A model generated the notes under the pieces. The model was not told the DNA's origin. It saw only the letters and a list, made by a program, of their open reading frames with translations, and ran no database searches. Below, piece by piece: positions 1-13,498 of a stretch of 64,000 bases of DNA; positions within the stretch are counted from its first letter, which is position 1, and the number at the start of each line of letters is the position of its first letter. The position numbers and the translations under genes are program-made. Origin of the DNA: Rhexocercosporidium sp. MPI-PUGE-AT-0058 (taxonomy: Eukaryota; Ascomycota; Leotiomycetes; Helotiales); contig JAGTJL010000036.1 in the NCBI GenBank assembly GCA_020746875.1, positions 124,001-188,000 on the forward strand, given 5' to 3'.

Positions 1-1233
1 TCGACCGCCTCGACTACATCTCAATGATGGCCAACGAACAATGTTTCGCCCTGGCTGTCGAGAAGCTTCTCAACATAGACATCCCCGAACGTGCGAAATG
101 GATCCGAACCCTTTTTGCAGAAATTACTCGGATCCTGAATCATCTTATGGCAGTCCTTACGCATGCTATGGATGTTGGTGCTTTGACGCCGTTTCTTTGG
201 GGGTTTGAAGAGCGGGAGAAACTCATGGTGAGTGTCAATAATTCTCCAAGGACAAATCTCGAGGGTTCAGGCATGTTTTGGAAGATTTCACTGACATCCC
301 CTTTCTGGATTAGGAGTTCTACGAACGGGTGTCAGGAGCGCGAATGCACGCTGCATATATACGTCCTGGCGGCGTCCACCAAGATCTTCCCCTCGGTCTT
401 CTCAATGACATCTACCAGTGGGCGACACAGTTTCGCGATCGAATTGACGAAACAGAGGAGTTGCTAACAGATAACCGGATCTGGATCAGTCGTCTGCAAG
501 GAATCGGAGTTGTTTCCGCAGCCGAAGCGCTCAACTTATCGTTCACGGGCGTGATGCTCCGCGGCTCTGGTGTACCATGGGATATTCGGAAGTCTTTCCC
601 TTACGACGCGTACGATCAAGTGGGGTTTGATGTCCCCGTGGGAATCAATGGAGACTGCTATGATCGGTATTTGTGTCGTATGGAGGAATTCCGCCAGAGT
701 TTGAGAATCATTCACCAGTGTCTGAACAAAATGCCGGCTGGACCAGTCCGTGTCGAAGACTACAAGATTTCACCCCCACCACGGGCAGCTAGTACGTACA
801 CGTCATGACGTAGTTCTATTAAATATCCAGGGCGTGTTCTGAGCAGACGAGGAGCTCCTCGTCGAGAAATGATCCTGGTCAGATTTTCAAGACCCAGACT
901 AACTGCATCGTAGTGAAGGAAAGTATGGAGGCTCTGATCCACCACTTCCAGATTTACAGCAAAGGCTACGCTGTCCCACCAGGAGAGACATATACTTCGA
1001 TCGAGGCGCCCAAGGGGGAGATGGGAGTTTATGTAGTGAGTGATGGTAGCGAGAGACCATACAGAGTGCACATTCGTGCCCCTGGGTTTGCTCACTTGAG
1101 TGGGTTTGATGCTTTGAGCAGGGGTCATTTGCTAGCCGATGCGGTGGCAATTATTGGAACGATGGATTTGGTCTTTGGTACGCATCGTGCAACCATAAAT
1201 AAAGTAGACTGCAAATGTGCTAATAAGGGATAG
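1..1233 (+). CDS. NADH:ubiquinone oxidoreductase 49-kDa subunit (NDUFS2/Nad7 family), 3' part
   Basis: This is the quinone-site subunit of mitochondrial complex I, cut by the window edge. Three exons can be placed: before 1 to 227, 314-791 and 914-1233. Both introns are GT-AG and the frame holds across them (A at 791 plus TG at 914-915 rebuilds a Met codon). Family-diagnostic stretches are visible: [89 protein letters not shown] and [16 protein letters not shown]. The family normally ends a few residues after DLVFG (as EVDR). Here the frame continues with a 13-residue tail after VFGTHR that contains NKVDC, which looks like a displaced, mutated version of the usual end. The gene could be functional with an altered C-terminus or a diverging paralogue. 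The family call is secure. Confidence 0.93.
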
Positions 1234-1389
1234 GCGATGTTGATAGATAAAAAGCCGTGTAGAACTCCTAGCGGCCATTCATCAATAAACACGTTGAGAA
1301 CATGATGGGAGTCCAGTCCAGAAACACTGAGTCCTAAGGAGAAATTTTTTTCGTACTTCTACCTAGCTCATGATGATCTTCCAGAGCTA

Positions 1390-1932
1390 TCATCGGGGCC
1401 ACTGGCAATATGGATACGGTCCTCCCGGATAGTGCTTGTTCTTGTCTTCGTCTTCCCAACGCAGGCACACCTCAGAAGTTACACAGAAGATCCTCTCTCC
1501 CTCCTCCGTGCGTATATCAAACGTGAAATTGTACCACACCTAGGCTACTTAGCACGAGAGGACTCTAGTAATAAGACGACTTCTGAGGAATCTTACCGGC
1601 ACATGAATAAACATATCCCAAACGAAGAATTCAGAGGAAAGAATGGCCCCTCCTTTTTCGATGGGACAGCCTTGCCTCTTGTTGGGCTGCTCAACAGACG
1701 TCATATCGCAGAAGTCAATGGAGTCACCTTCTCCAGATCCTGGCTCTGTTCCGTATTCTTCACAATGGCTACCGCAATCAAGCCAGAAGTCCATGGTGGA
1801 GTTTGCTGTGATGTTTTGTGAGAATTCGCCTGCTTTTTTCAGCTTACATGTCAGCTGAGACGGAGGAGAATCCAAACGTACCATACATAGTGACAGTAAA
1901 GTCATCGTTGCTGTTTGATTGTTAGAAGCCAT
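1390..1932 (-). CDS. Small protein with possible ML (MD-2-related lipid-recognition) domain
   Basis: Two exons on the minus strand, 1932-1597 and 1539-1390, are joined by a GT-AG intron with a branch-site-like sequence just before the acceptor. The product is about 161 residues. Visible features are NITANST near residue 40, a CPIEKGG segment, and a WYNFTFDIRTEEGERIFC strand pair followed by EVCLRW. This spacing (Cys, CP-I-x-K-G, then two beta strands with a late Cys) resembles the ML fold of NPC2 and fungal PG/PI-transfer proteins, which bind lipids. No signal peptide is visible in front of the chosen ATG, although the family is secreted. An upstream exon may be missing, or the gene may have lost its 5' end. 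The domain assignment is inference from pattern. That the two exons are coding is better supported. Confidence 0.42.
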
Positions 1933-3541
1933 TTCACTATCGGCTGAACAGTTTCCATTGTCTTACATGTGCAGTGGCTGCGGTCAAAGTGTGATTGATG
2001 AGATCTTGAAGAGGTCTGTGGACCGAGAGACATTACAATAGTTGAATGGTGATCCTCTTGGGATTAGGGGGGAAGTCCAACAGTATTTGTAGACTCTACG
2101 ACACCAGGATGGAGAGGCTGTTGAGTGGATGGTGTCCATGGCAAGGCTCGGGTGAGCAAGTGGAGCATTACTCTCATTTTCTGTTGACCCGAGAGACACA
2201 AATCGGGAAGACGGTTGTTTGAAAATTGGATGGGCTTCAAAGTGGGAAGGATTGTTCTACCCAGTGGGCAGTAGCGAAGGAATGATAGAGGACGGCGCAT
2301 GCTGCGAAGGATTTCTGCCTTGGCTATCATCGACTTAGGCTAAATGTTGATCCTCTGCCAAGCATTCAGGACTTTTGTCAACATGCCAAGAAGACCCTTG
2401 ATTCGCATAGCAATGGACACCCACGGCAATATTTGCAACGCCTGGTAACCTGATGGTATCTCCTACGAGAAGCTTTTCAAGATGCCACTGATCATTGGCG
2501 GAGTACCCTCAAAGGATTAAAAGCGTGTCTCGCCTTTTGTCGAATATGAAGCTATCATGAATCAAATTTCCCATTCTTGTAGGCTAGTAAGCTTGCTGCT
2601 CTTGCTCAGGCGCCAATCGCCCCCAGCTCAGTCAACTCGCCTAAGGAACCTGAGTATGTTGAGCACCCTAAGCACCTTGATGATCCATATCAAAGAACGC
2701 TTAATCGTTTTGCTTTATTATTGAAATACACGATAAAGAAGAAGCATATCTATCTTTCTTTTAACTAGATTTTCAAATTGTTATTTTGCGTAAGAATTAT
2801 TATTTTCATTTGACTGTGAAGTGCCCTGTAGCGCAGAGACCCCTGCTGGTGGGCTCGTAAGCAAGATTCACCACAGCACCCGTCTGTCTGTCAATATGTT
2901 TAGTAGCAATTGGACATGCCTGTAACAGCAACTATGCTGCGGGCGAGACTGTTCTTGACATTCAGTTATACAATTATCTTCACTTTGGACCTATATCTCG
3001 TGAAATTAGGAGGAATCAAGCTAGGCCTGCCTCACGATGGATCATACTATTACTAATTCATTGCGACTGGGCACGTCAATATCAGAACTCGAGCTGCACC
3101 ATTAAGGTACTAAGTCGCAGCTCCAGCCAGAGTTTTGCTTTATCGAGAACGTGATAAGGATGCGCTGCGCCGCCGCCTGTCCAAGGGTCCAGCCAGCTCA
3201 GCCCCTCCGCAGGCTTTCTATGGAGAACAGTTACAGGATGCTGGTACCACGCTAGCGACAGTGAGTTTTCTAAGCCTCGCTCTTTCGCAAATGTTCTGAG
3301 ACCTTTGTGAATATCTTTAATCTGATTCAGCAGTCTCCTCTAGTCATGTGGAGGCTTAGCTCAGCTGTGCCCTATCATTCCGTATGGCAGGAAGCTCTAC
3401 GAGGAAGGCTTTCTCCTTCTCACTCTTCGTAAACCTTTACCACTATTTTTCTTCTTCTTTTCAGAGACCTATCCATTGCATTATTTGATACCTTTCTTCT
3501 CACTGTTCACCGATTCTGAAATACTGCAGGAGGGAGGCAGG
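1933..3541. other. Intergenic stretch
   Basis: No exon chain that I can support. The 3' part, from about 3250, is the presumed promoter of the NLR gene, with a pyrimidine-rich run near 3410-3470. The AT-rich patch at 2700-2820 shows no recognisable element. Confidence 0.4.
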
Positions 3542-6374
3542 ATGGCGGAAATCCTTGGGCTTGCCGCCTCCATCATTGCGATTGTTCAAATTGCCGATCG
3601 TATTGTTGTAGCTTGCAAGTTTTACATCGATTCTTCAAAGGATTATCCCAAGGATCTTCGTCTTATATGCGTCGAGATAACCTCACTCAAAGTTGCCTTG
3701 GACGGCTTACGCTTCCTTGATAAAGATGATAGCGAGGATTCTGCAACTATTCAAGCGCTCGGGGCTCCCGACGGACCTTTAGAGGCATGCAGGACAGTAA
3801 TAACGGAGTTAAGTAGGCTTTTGCCAGAGGAAAAGTTCCAACTTCCGAGCAGTCGTCCGGGGAAGCGGCAACGACTCGACAACGCTTTGGCTGTTCTAGC
3901 GTGGCCACTGAAAGCCCAAAAGGCACGCAAGTTACTCGATGAAATAATGCACCACAAATCTACCATTGCTTTGGGACTGACAGGGGAGCTACTGTTAGTA
4001 ATAAGTTTACAACAGCGTCTTGGAGCCTCATACTGACGCCACTAATAGACGAAATGTTCGAGCGATAAAAACTGAACTTGATCATGTCAGCCAGATCCTA
4101 ACGGGTACTAAGAACTGGCACTCTCCAAAGTCAATTTATAACTAACGGAATTTAATAGGATCGCAACGCCGAGAAGTGTGCAACTGGTTTGAGAAGACCA
4201 ATCCATCTCCGAATCATAACGCAGCTAGAGATCTCTATGAAGATGGAACAGGGAATTGGGTTTTTCGTTCCCAGGAATGGATTGAATGGGTTAGCTTGCA
4301 GTCCCGCTCTCTTTGGATGCATGGCATCCCTGGTGCCGGAAAGACTGTTCTTGCGGCACATCTCATCGAACAAGTTCAACGACTGTGTCACGAAAATACT
4401 GGAGGGAAAGTTACATGTGTCTACTTCTATTGTTACCATGGTCACAACCAGGATGAAGCCGCGCCCTTCCTACGCTGGCTAATAAGTCAGCTGTTTCGGC
4501 AACTAGACTCCATTCCTCGATGCGCATATGATGTGTTCCAAGAGGGTAAGGAGCCAGATATACCTGCTCTAATGTCCATCCTGGAAGGGACTTTACATCA
4601 GTTCCAGACAGTTTTTGTCATGGTCGACGCACTAGACGAGAGCCAGCCTCGAGAGCACCTGCTCAAAATCTTACACGACATTGTCACAGATCAGCGGTTC
4701 GATAGAATACAACTCTTCGCAACTAGTCGGGACTATATCGATATTCGTCGAACAATGTCTGGAATTTCACAACCTCTATCCATGTCAAATTGCCTTGTTG
4801 AAGCAGATATAAAACATTACGTTTCAGCTATGATCTCATCAAATCCCAAATTCCAGCGCTGGCCACATAGCCTTCGTGCTGAAGTGGTTGAAAATTTGGG
4901 CCAAAAGGCAAAAGGCATGTTCCGCTGGGCCGTTTGTCAATTGGATATAATTCGACGTCTTGACCATCCCACGAAGATACGACAAGCACTTCAGAATTTG
5001 CCAAAAACCTTAGACGAAACTTATGAGAGGATATTCTCATATATCCCTGAAGAACTGAAGGAATTGGTCAGGCATGCTCTCCATTGGGTCAGCTTCCATA
5101 ATAATCTGTGGCAAGCCAGCATTCCACTCCCTGCCTCCATACTGGTTGAAGGATATGTGTTGGGGAACCAACAAACAAATTCGGAACAAGAACATCACCT
5201 TGTTGACCTTGATATGTTGAAAGAAAGTTGTGGTTGCCTTGTTACGTTTGCTTTCGATGAAACGACTCAATCGGAGACTGCAATCTTGGCCCACTTTACA
5301 GTTCGAGAGTACCTTGAATCGGAGAGGACAAGGCAGCATTCCTCCTTCTTTCGATTGGTTACAAACGACTCACACGCACACATATCAAATACTGTTTTAA
5401 GTCATGCCCTTGCATGCGAGTCAGATCACGGTTCTATTATCACGCTCAGACTCCCACAATTGGATCTACGTGGTTATTGTTTAGCTTCTTCGCTAGAATT
5501 GATAGTGACGGAAGAATTTGTTGAGCCATCCTTAGCCTTCCAGTTTCTCGATCCCAGCAAACCGCATTACCAAGTCTTACGAAATCGCCTCCTATCGCCT
5601 GATGACATTGGTAATGAGTTCCATCTTAGTCGCCTAGCTGGTTCCGGTATATACATTGATGACTTAGATTTCAACTGGTGCCATCAGACTGAGCCTTTTG
5701 TTGCTGTTTTTATCCAACTTCTGGAACTGAACTGCTACGATTTGGCCGCTATATTACTTCAGAACATCGGTGTAAAGAAGATTCTCGAAGGGAAATGTTC
5801 TATTGGTTTAGAACGACTGCACAGTTTTCTATATAATGATGATAGGGAACATTGGAAATTTCACGGAACTGTGTTGGAATATTTAGCAACATATACTCTG
5901 GCAACTAATTCTCCAGCCAACAGGGACCTACGATTCTGCTGTAAGTATGACGCAGGTCTAGTCAACTTCGCCACAACACTTCTTTTATCGATTGCAGGCC
6001 ACGATCATACGTTTTGCGAAAGACGTGGGGGATGTATGCCTGAAATGCTACTTAATAGGGGTGCACTAGTCGACCCCACGGGATTTAGGGTCACGCCTTT
6101 GCAGATCTGCTGTCTACAGCATGACCTTATGGGAGTAAAGCTCATCCTGAGATCAGGTGCTGACCCTAATCGCACTGGCGACCAAGATGGAATTGAGTGG
6201 GGTACGTATTCTATGCTTGGAACGTTCGCGAGACTTCACGGAATTAGTCCTTTGCGTATTGTGAGAACACTGGACGACGGTTCGAAACGAAATGGAGACT
6301 GTGGGCCTGAAATCGAGAATTTGTTATTGGAGTATGGGGGGCAGGATTTTGAGCTACAAGCAAACGAGAGTTGA
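3542..6374 (+). CDS. NLR-type protein: Fungal_N domain, NACHT NTPase, ankyrin-like C-terminus
   Basis: Three exons, 3542-3993, 4049-4104 and 4159-6374, give 907 residues with the frame kept across both GT-AG introns. Residues 1-140 (MAEILGLAASIIAIVQIADRI and following) match the helical N-terminal domain that precedes many fungal STAND proteins. The NACHT module has Walker A GIPGAGKT at 224-231 and Walker B VMVDALDES near 322-330. The C-terminal region contains an ankyrin-like unit (TPLQICCLQHDLMGVKLIL, then RSGADPN). Such proteins act as cytosolic switches in self/non-self and danger recognition: ligand sensing by the repeats triggers NACHT oligomerisation and an N-terminal effector. This is the only full-length NLR in the window and shows no break. 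The start is the ATG that begins the conserved N-terminal helix. The ligand is unknown. Confidence 0.88.
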
Positions 6375-8048
6375 AGAAGTAGGAGAGCTCGGAAAGCTAA
6401 GAAAATAACAACAATTAACCTATGCCCTGCAACACATGCAGCAATAGGTCGCGGCGCTCTAAGATTAGCGACCTTTGTCCCCAAGCAGCTTGCCCTCCCT
6501 AGATTGAGTCTTTGGGTATCCCGTATACTTGTAAACAAGGTTATAAGTAGTAAGCACGCTAGAGAAATGAACCGTATCCTCATCACTATTCTCCTCACAG
6601 GGTCGTAAGGTCAGATCCTGCAGTTAACAACAGGCAAACGAGGGTAAATCAAGTGGAAGGATCCTCGTGCTCTCATCTCGGCGGAAGAACAATGACGCCC
6701 CCCTGGCAACTGGCTGGCTCGACTTGAGTAGGAGAACTGAGATATAGATTCTCTAACACAGCAGGGGAAAAATTCGAGGTACCATGGCCGGAATTCGTCA
6801 TGTCCCTACCCTCGAGCTGAACTTAGCATCAACCCCCAAACCTCGCAGTCTAAGGTCGAGCAAACCCAAATCAATCCCTAGTATGCAGACCTCCAATCAC
6901 AGCAAACTCCCTGGAATTTAACGAATCAAACACCGAAGACCGCTCGAAACTCGAGAGAAGAGGCAAAGACCCTGCCTCCAGATCCGTGGTGTGCCAATCA
7001 ACGGACAAACAACGCTGTTATCCTGCTGCTTCCTCCATAGGATCCATCGCTGAGGTATTCATGTTCTTATTAGCGAGTAATAGATCGTCTGACTAGTGTC
7101 TGCATATGCTTCGTTGGAAGAGGGATCAAGACGTTGACTTGCTGGTGCCATCGATGCAGCTTTCTAACGCATAGATCTTGTTAAAATATGGGTTGAACGG
7201 AGCCATTGACTTCGAATTCCTTTAGAGGATAGGCCGGATCTGCTATCTGAGGTAGATCAGTACATGAAGATAGAGCTGGGATCGAACTGAGATCGAGCAG
7301 AAGTAGAGCAAAGAACCAACCTGCGCATAGCATCCCAAATACTAATCCTAAGTGTAGCCAGCTCCAGCCAGAGCTCATCGTTGACTTCCAACCCCACCAA
7401 GACCAAAGAGAAAATAGTGTCTAGGTCTAGTTTCGAGTCTAAGTGGATCTTCAACACATCCAGACTCGAGACTATAAGAGGCAGATATCTTCGTGGTGGT
7501 CTTTTTCCGACTTGAAAGTTTCAGTTGCGTCAATGATTTGCGCGAGGAGATCTTAGTATACGCGGAGAGGCGGGAGGTTGAATTCAACAGATGTACAGCT
7601 TTGGATGTGACTGGAATCGGATCGCGTTACCCATTCGACAAGCCGTTACTAGAAGGCTGTAGATGGAAAGTCTCGGGAAAAGAGCTGTCATAGTAGAGAA
7701 GTGGAAGGCAAAATTTGGAGGAGGGACAGTCGCATTTAGGGGTAGAAAGAAAAACATTCCTCGATATCTCAACTCATTCATGTTGATGAACTTAACCTTG
7801 CAGTCTTGTCTAATGCTCACCTTCAGACACCCCGAGCCAAAGAAGGGCCAACGCGAAACTGGCGACGTATCAACCTCACAGTTCATGGATAAAACAGAGC
7901 GCAAATATTGGAAAGTCATTTTGATTCTAGGTAGTAATTCTAGTAGTAATCAATGACTGCGTCTGCACAAAGAGTGGAGAGCATTTTGTTGATGCGAGAA
8001 CCCAAAGCAAGCAGAAAAGGCAGACCAGATCGAACTTAGGTGCACCCT
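6375..8048. other. Intergenic stretch between convergent genes
   Basis: Short open frames on both strands lack codon or motif support and overlap one another. It holds the 3' ends of two converging genes. I see no RNA gene or element. Confidence 0.4.
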
Positions 8049-9255
8049 TTACTCTTGTTCAGTCTCAGCTACGCTTTCACCCTCATCTCCACCCTCTGGC
8101 TGCTCTCTCTCGACTTCCGCACCACCAGTGGAGATCATGTTGACCAACTGAGTGAAGCCGGCGGGACTAGACGTCATCTTGACCAATTCAGTGGAGGCAG
8201 CGGCGCTGGACAGCAATTGAGTGAAGCGGGCTTCAGCTCTCAGGCCCTTAGTGATCTTAGCCTGGTTCATGCGCTCCAACCTGGCCGAAGCTTTAGGGTT
8301 CTTCTCTAGATAATACTTGGAGAACTTGGTACCTATTCCTGGGGTCCAGTCAACACCTCTGAGTTTTCTCAAAGCCGTCAGAGCCTCAGCTTCGCCGTTA
8401 GTCAGGTAGATAGATTGCTGTTCATCCTGGCCTATACTGTTGAATAATGGGTTGGTGAACCGAAACATGGGTTGGATGTGACTAAGCTCGTATTTGGCGA
8501 CCATGCTGCGAGGGCAGCCGTATTCAGGGCGTAGGTAGTAAGGAACTTTGGCTTTGCGAGGCTTTGGTTGAAGAGGTTCATCGGTCTGGACTCCAGTCTC
8601 AGAAACGTCGCCGACAGCAAGCTTCTGCTTCTTCTTTGCTCGACCTCCTTTCCCTCGTTCTGTACCACGGCCATTCTGTCCGTGTTCGTCCTTCTTCTTG
8701 CCTTTCTTATCGCCATTGCCCTTGTCCATCTCCTCGCCCTTGTTTATCTCCTCGCTCTCGCTATCCTCCTCGCCATGGTCTTCATACTCGCTCTCGCCTT
8801 CGCTCTCCTCGCCATGATCCTCCTCGTCGCCATGATCCTCCTCCTCGCCATGATTCTCCTCCTCGCCATGATCATCCTCCTCGCCATAGTCGTCATGATC
8901 GCTCTCAACATCAACCTGGTCCTCGATCTCGTCCTCCAGAACCATATCAATGCCTCTCTTGCCCTTCATGTATGCAATAGCAGCTCGAAATCCTTTGTTG
9001 TAACAGTGTTGTCCGGCAGCTTGAACTAACTCGGGAACAGAGCCAACCGTGCTGGGGACTTTGGCTTTGAAGGTGAGGTATTTGAAGCTCTATACAAAAG
9101 TCCCAGGTAAGCACAGTTCAAAGTCATTACGAGATTGGTTGGTTGGTTTGGGCAGACGCCTTGGAGACGGGTAAGAGAGAGGCACTTACAGTTTTTCCCA
9201 TGGATTCATGGACCAGGCGCATAGCAGCCTTTTCAACGTCGTCGTGGGTCGCCAT
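8049..9255 (-). CDS. Acidic, basic-patch hypothetical protein (nuclear-type composition)
   Basis: Two exons, 9255-9190 and 9089-8049, with a GT-AG intron of 100 nt between them, encode 368 residues. The N-terminal 60 residues are ordinary mixed sequence (MATHDDVEKAAMRLVHES; then LVQAAGQHCYNKGFRAAIAY). They are followed by a long acidic tract with repeated D-H-G-E-E units, then a Lys-rich segment GRAKKKQKL that looks like a nuclear localisation signal. A conserved-looking globular C-terminal half follows, with PYYLRPEYGCPRS and GVDWTPGIGTKFSKYYLE. I do not recognise a domain. The composition (acid tract plus NLS) is common in chromatin or nucleolar proteins, but that role is only an inference. 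The start is fixed by the splice that joins the two frames. Confidence 0.8.
8740..8900 (-). repeat. In-gene tandem repeat coding for acidic D-H-G-E-E units
   Basis: A 15-18-bp unit (CTCCTCGCCATGATC on the + strand) is repeated imperfectly. It encodes runs of Glu/Asp with His-Gly inside the acidic protein and is prone to length change by slippage. Confidence 0.75.
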
Positions 9256-9634
9256 CGTGGCTAGTGGTAGGTCGTGAGGGGTGTGCGGATCGCACGGCAG
9301 CAGGTGAAATCGATGGCTTGAGAGCCGTCTCACTGATGGAGAGGGAGTTGTTAATTGAGATTGTGGGGTGGTGCGAGCGAAAAACCGATCGACGTCCGTG
9401 TTAAACACAGGAAGAAGAGCACGTCATTCAACGAGGTTTCTAAAGGAGAACAGATGTGCGCTGTTTATACACGATAAGCGAGCATGTCTCCCAAACTATG
9501 CCGTCTTCGGGCAAGCGTGCTTCTCTGACCCCAAACACCAGGCGGCAATTCACCTGCGCCGTCGACCAAGTAACAGTCGGGAGATAAGGCAGAGGAAGCC
9601 AACCATTCAGCAAGGCTCCAATGTCTAGGTCATA
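9256..9634. other. Upstream region of the acidic-protein gene
   Basis: This stretch separates the acidic-protein gene from the neighbouring 2EXR remnant, which ends on the same strand. It presumably contains the promoter. No specific element was identified. Confidence 0.4.
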
Positions 9635-10740
9635 TCACAAGACCTCCCGAAAGAGGTCAACGAGCCCATTGTAGTCCTCCCAACATGGCACAAACCTCTC
9701 ATTGAAGAAGCAAGGGATATTGCAAGACAAATTTGCAATCTGAAGAGTATGCATAGGGTCCGTCTCGGGAGCGGCTCTTGGCGGTAGTTCCTCGGTCAGG
9801 AAGTATGCCCCGTGATACTCGGGAGTCTTTGGCATGAGAGGACTGATCTCAGGCAATCGTGAGACACATCCCGGACCAGTGATCTTGGAGAGGACCGATG
9901 CCTTGATCTTGAAATGTCGTCCGGTGTATTTCTCTTCCGCTAGAAGTATCTGGATTTCGAATCTCAGCTGTGCAGCTCTAAGCAGCCTTTGAAGTTGTAC
10001 TTGTGGGGAGTGTATATATGCTCGCCAACGTCCAGAACGTGGGTGAAGTTTTATCTGAATGTCCTAAGTCTGCATCCCAGACCAGTCATCTGCGATTTCC
10101 AGAATGTGGTATTTGTAATGCTCGTGTTTGTCTCTAAAGCTTGTACAGCCAAGATTTCCAAGTAGTACAGTAAGAGTTCGCAGACTTGGACACTCATTGG
10201 CGAATTTGAGGAATTCGGTGGGGTTTTTGAAGGCAGCAGTGGGAAATTTCCATACCTTACTGCCAAGTTGCGGATACCAAAGAGATCGAGATTGGGGTCC
10301 AGAGAGCGAAGGTAGTGAATGGAAGAGACGATCACCAAAGTATTCCTCTTATCATCCAAGTGCTCGTGTCGTGCAAGGAATGTCTGGTCCACATACTGGT
10401 CCTCGGAATTCTCTTCATTAGAGTCGGCTTCTTCTTGGCTCAACGCGCCGTTCAAACTGGTCTGAATGACTGGAACTCGGTGGCAGTTGAGGTTGAAGAC
10501 AGCGAATGCCTTTTTGGAGATGAGTTGAACTTGATGATATGCCTATGGTATCCGTCTAGCTTGCAGTGTGAAGCCGTGACGATACTACATCCAAGCTCTT
10601 CCTTCCAGTGACTGCAATGATCTGGTTCGTAGTTGATCGTAGCAGCCAGAACTCTGGGGCCAGGAAGAGCGTCGTTGTATAATTTGGCTCGCGGCTCGGC
10701 AGGTAGTCGGCCAAATCAGGTGAAGCGTTGGAAGGCTTCG
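9635..10740 (-). pseudogene. 2EXR-domain protein, frameshifted remnant
   Basis: Reading the minus strand from about 10740, a 2EXR-like start is seen: AFQRFT, a TGA stop, then FGRLPAEPRAKLYNDALPGPRVL. The motif ALPGPRV is typical of this fungal domain (function unknown, often grouped with F-box-like proteins). The frame then shifts to one reading KKAFAVFNLNCHRVPVIQTS through LGCRLRTFR and a stop. A second shift leads into KLHPRSGRWRAYIHSPQV and on to the final stop at 9635. At least one nonsense codon and two frame changes lie within what is otherwise a family-length gene. I could not find a set of introns that repairs all of them, so I call it a pseudogene. A multi-intron functional gene is less likely. 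Confidence 0.6.
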
Positions 10741-11812
10741 TCGGGGCGTAGGATACGCAACGACTACGACCGTGTCATAACCGCTGGCCGCGGCCGAAGT
10801 TCCATCAGCAAAGAAGCTTTAGAATACTTCTATGATGGTCCAATCCCCTAGTATCAAGTGAGAAGGGGAAGTGGGAGCGAGTGGTATTTTGAACTAGCCT
10901 TCATTGTATTGGAATGCCTCTGAATGGGTGGATAGATCGAACTCCACGAATCTTGGATGCTCTTGGGAGAGTGTGTGGTTGCAGGTGGCTCTAATTAGAA
11001 GTACGAGTTAGCTCAGGCCGAGGGGAATGAAGGAAGGGATGTATTCTGGACTCACCGATTTCAAATCTTCTCGGACCAGAACGCGTTAGGATCTGCCCTT
11101 GGTCAGCGTCAACTGCCTCTTTGAATTAGGGCGTTAGATCGGACACATTGCGTGCGCGCGCGAGAATTTGTTCACCGCGATTTTTCAAGGAGCGCAATGG
11201 CGGCGCTGTCAGTCTGAACAAGGTTGGGAATTGAGGATGATTGTTGGGATAAAATAATAGGATCGAAGTTTGTAGAGGTTTTATGTTTTCTCGAAAGAAG
11301 GAGGTTGTCTCGAGAAAGAACTACTCTGCCTGCAAAGTGAACTCGAAAGTGGGAGATTCATAAGGAGGGAAACCACGAGGTGCACTGAGGTGGACGCTAG
11401 TCAAGTTAGTTTCGCGTCAACATATGTCAATCGGACGCTAGTTGCTTTATATTCTACGCGCTTGCTCGAATTAGGCATGGCGGCAAACTGGTGTCAGGTT
11501 ACGCTCTAAGGTCAATATCAGACGAATCTCGCTTTTTCTGTACATAAGAACGGTAAGCACCAATGCGTTTGGCTATGAACTTGGTGCTCACGTGCTCTGC
11601 CTCGCTTTCACCTGCGAAACACGCTGTAACCACCACGCTGCATAAACAAAACATAAGAGAGCAAAACAAAGACGGGGGCACAAAGGGGTGAGGCACTTGC
11701 CATTCTGTCCGTCTGTCCAGCATCTTCAAGCACCCTCACATCATACGGACGGCCAGAGTGGAAAATCCTTGTATTAAGTATTCCCTGCCAGTACGCCTAT
11801 CTCAAAGTATCC
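10741..11812. other. Intergenic stretch
   Basis: No supportable gene. A short CG-alternating run (tgcgtgcgcgcgcgag) lies near 11150. The minus-strand frame at 11499-11729 has no recognisable content. The right end is the 3' flank of the DPM1 gene. Confidence 0.35.
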
Positions 11813-12611
<799 letters not shown>

Positions 12612-13498
12612 GGTAATCGAACGGTTGTGAAGGAGCGGAAGAACAGAAGGTTACAATTAAAGGGTTGGAGGGTTGGAGAATCAATTGCTAAAGGAGTGTG
12701 GTTGTGGTGTGGTGTTGAGGGCGAGTGAGGGCTGGTATGCGATGTGGCTTCAAGGGGTGTCGTTGGGTTGATCTCCAGATTCTAAGGGGCAGTAGTAGTG
12801 TTTACGTAAGCAGCCGAACTTATTTCGACGTCACAACATCAAAGAAACTCATGCCTCGACTCAAAATTGAGCAGAAACTGGAGATTATTTCTGTGTTTAG
12901 ATTACCTACTCATCCACTTGAATTATAGTTATCGATGTTGTCGTTGTTTTTCCCTTTTCGTAGAACGCCATTGGGTTTCTATATGTGCTTGCCTTCTACA
13001 CCTAATTACTGCTTCATTTTAGGGACCACGAAGGAACTGAATGTCATACCAATACTGGAAGTTAGGTCAATATCTGTGAACATGGAAATTCTTTTGGACC
13101 TTTACTAATTCTAGACTGAAGGTCAGAGGCTTTGTGTTGGGTGGAATATTACACATTTATGACGGAAGCTCCCTCTTGGGATCTGTTGGCATTGGGCATC
13201 TGTGATTGTAAGATCTTAGCTTGCTGCAATTTAATTTCTTTCTTTCACTTCGTTGTTTCTTCTCCATGCCTGCAATTCATGTCCATCTTCAGTGCTTGCC
13301 TACCTTGTCCGACCTGCAAATCATTTTGTTTTCTACGTTCAACTTCGAGGAGATAGGAAGCGACGAGCTTCACCAACGTTTACTAGCGTTAAACGGTCTC
13401 TTCAAATTTCTGAACACTCTGAGCTTCTCATCTTTCTCCTCACCATCATCAACAACAAGAAATCCTCCATCTACTGGTAAAACCCCCAGACACGCACG
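12612..13498. other. Intergenic stretch
   Basis: Upstream flank of DPM1 on the left and of a broken BTB gene on the right. Nothing else supportable was seen. Confidence 0.35.
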
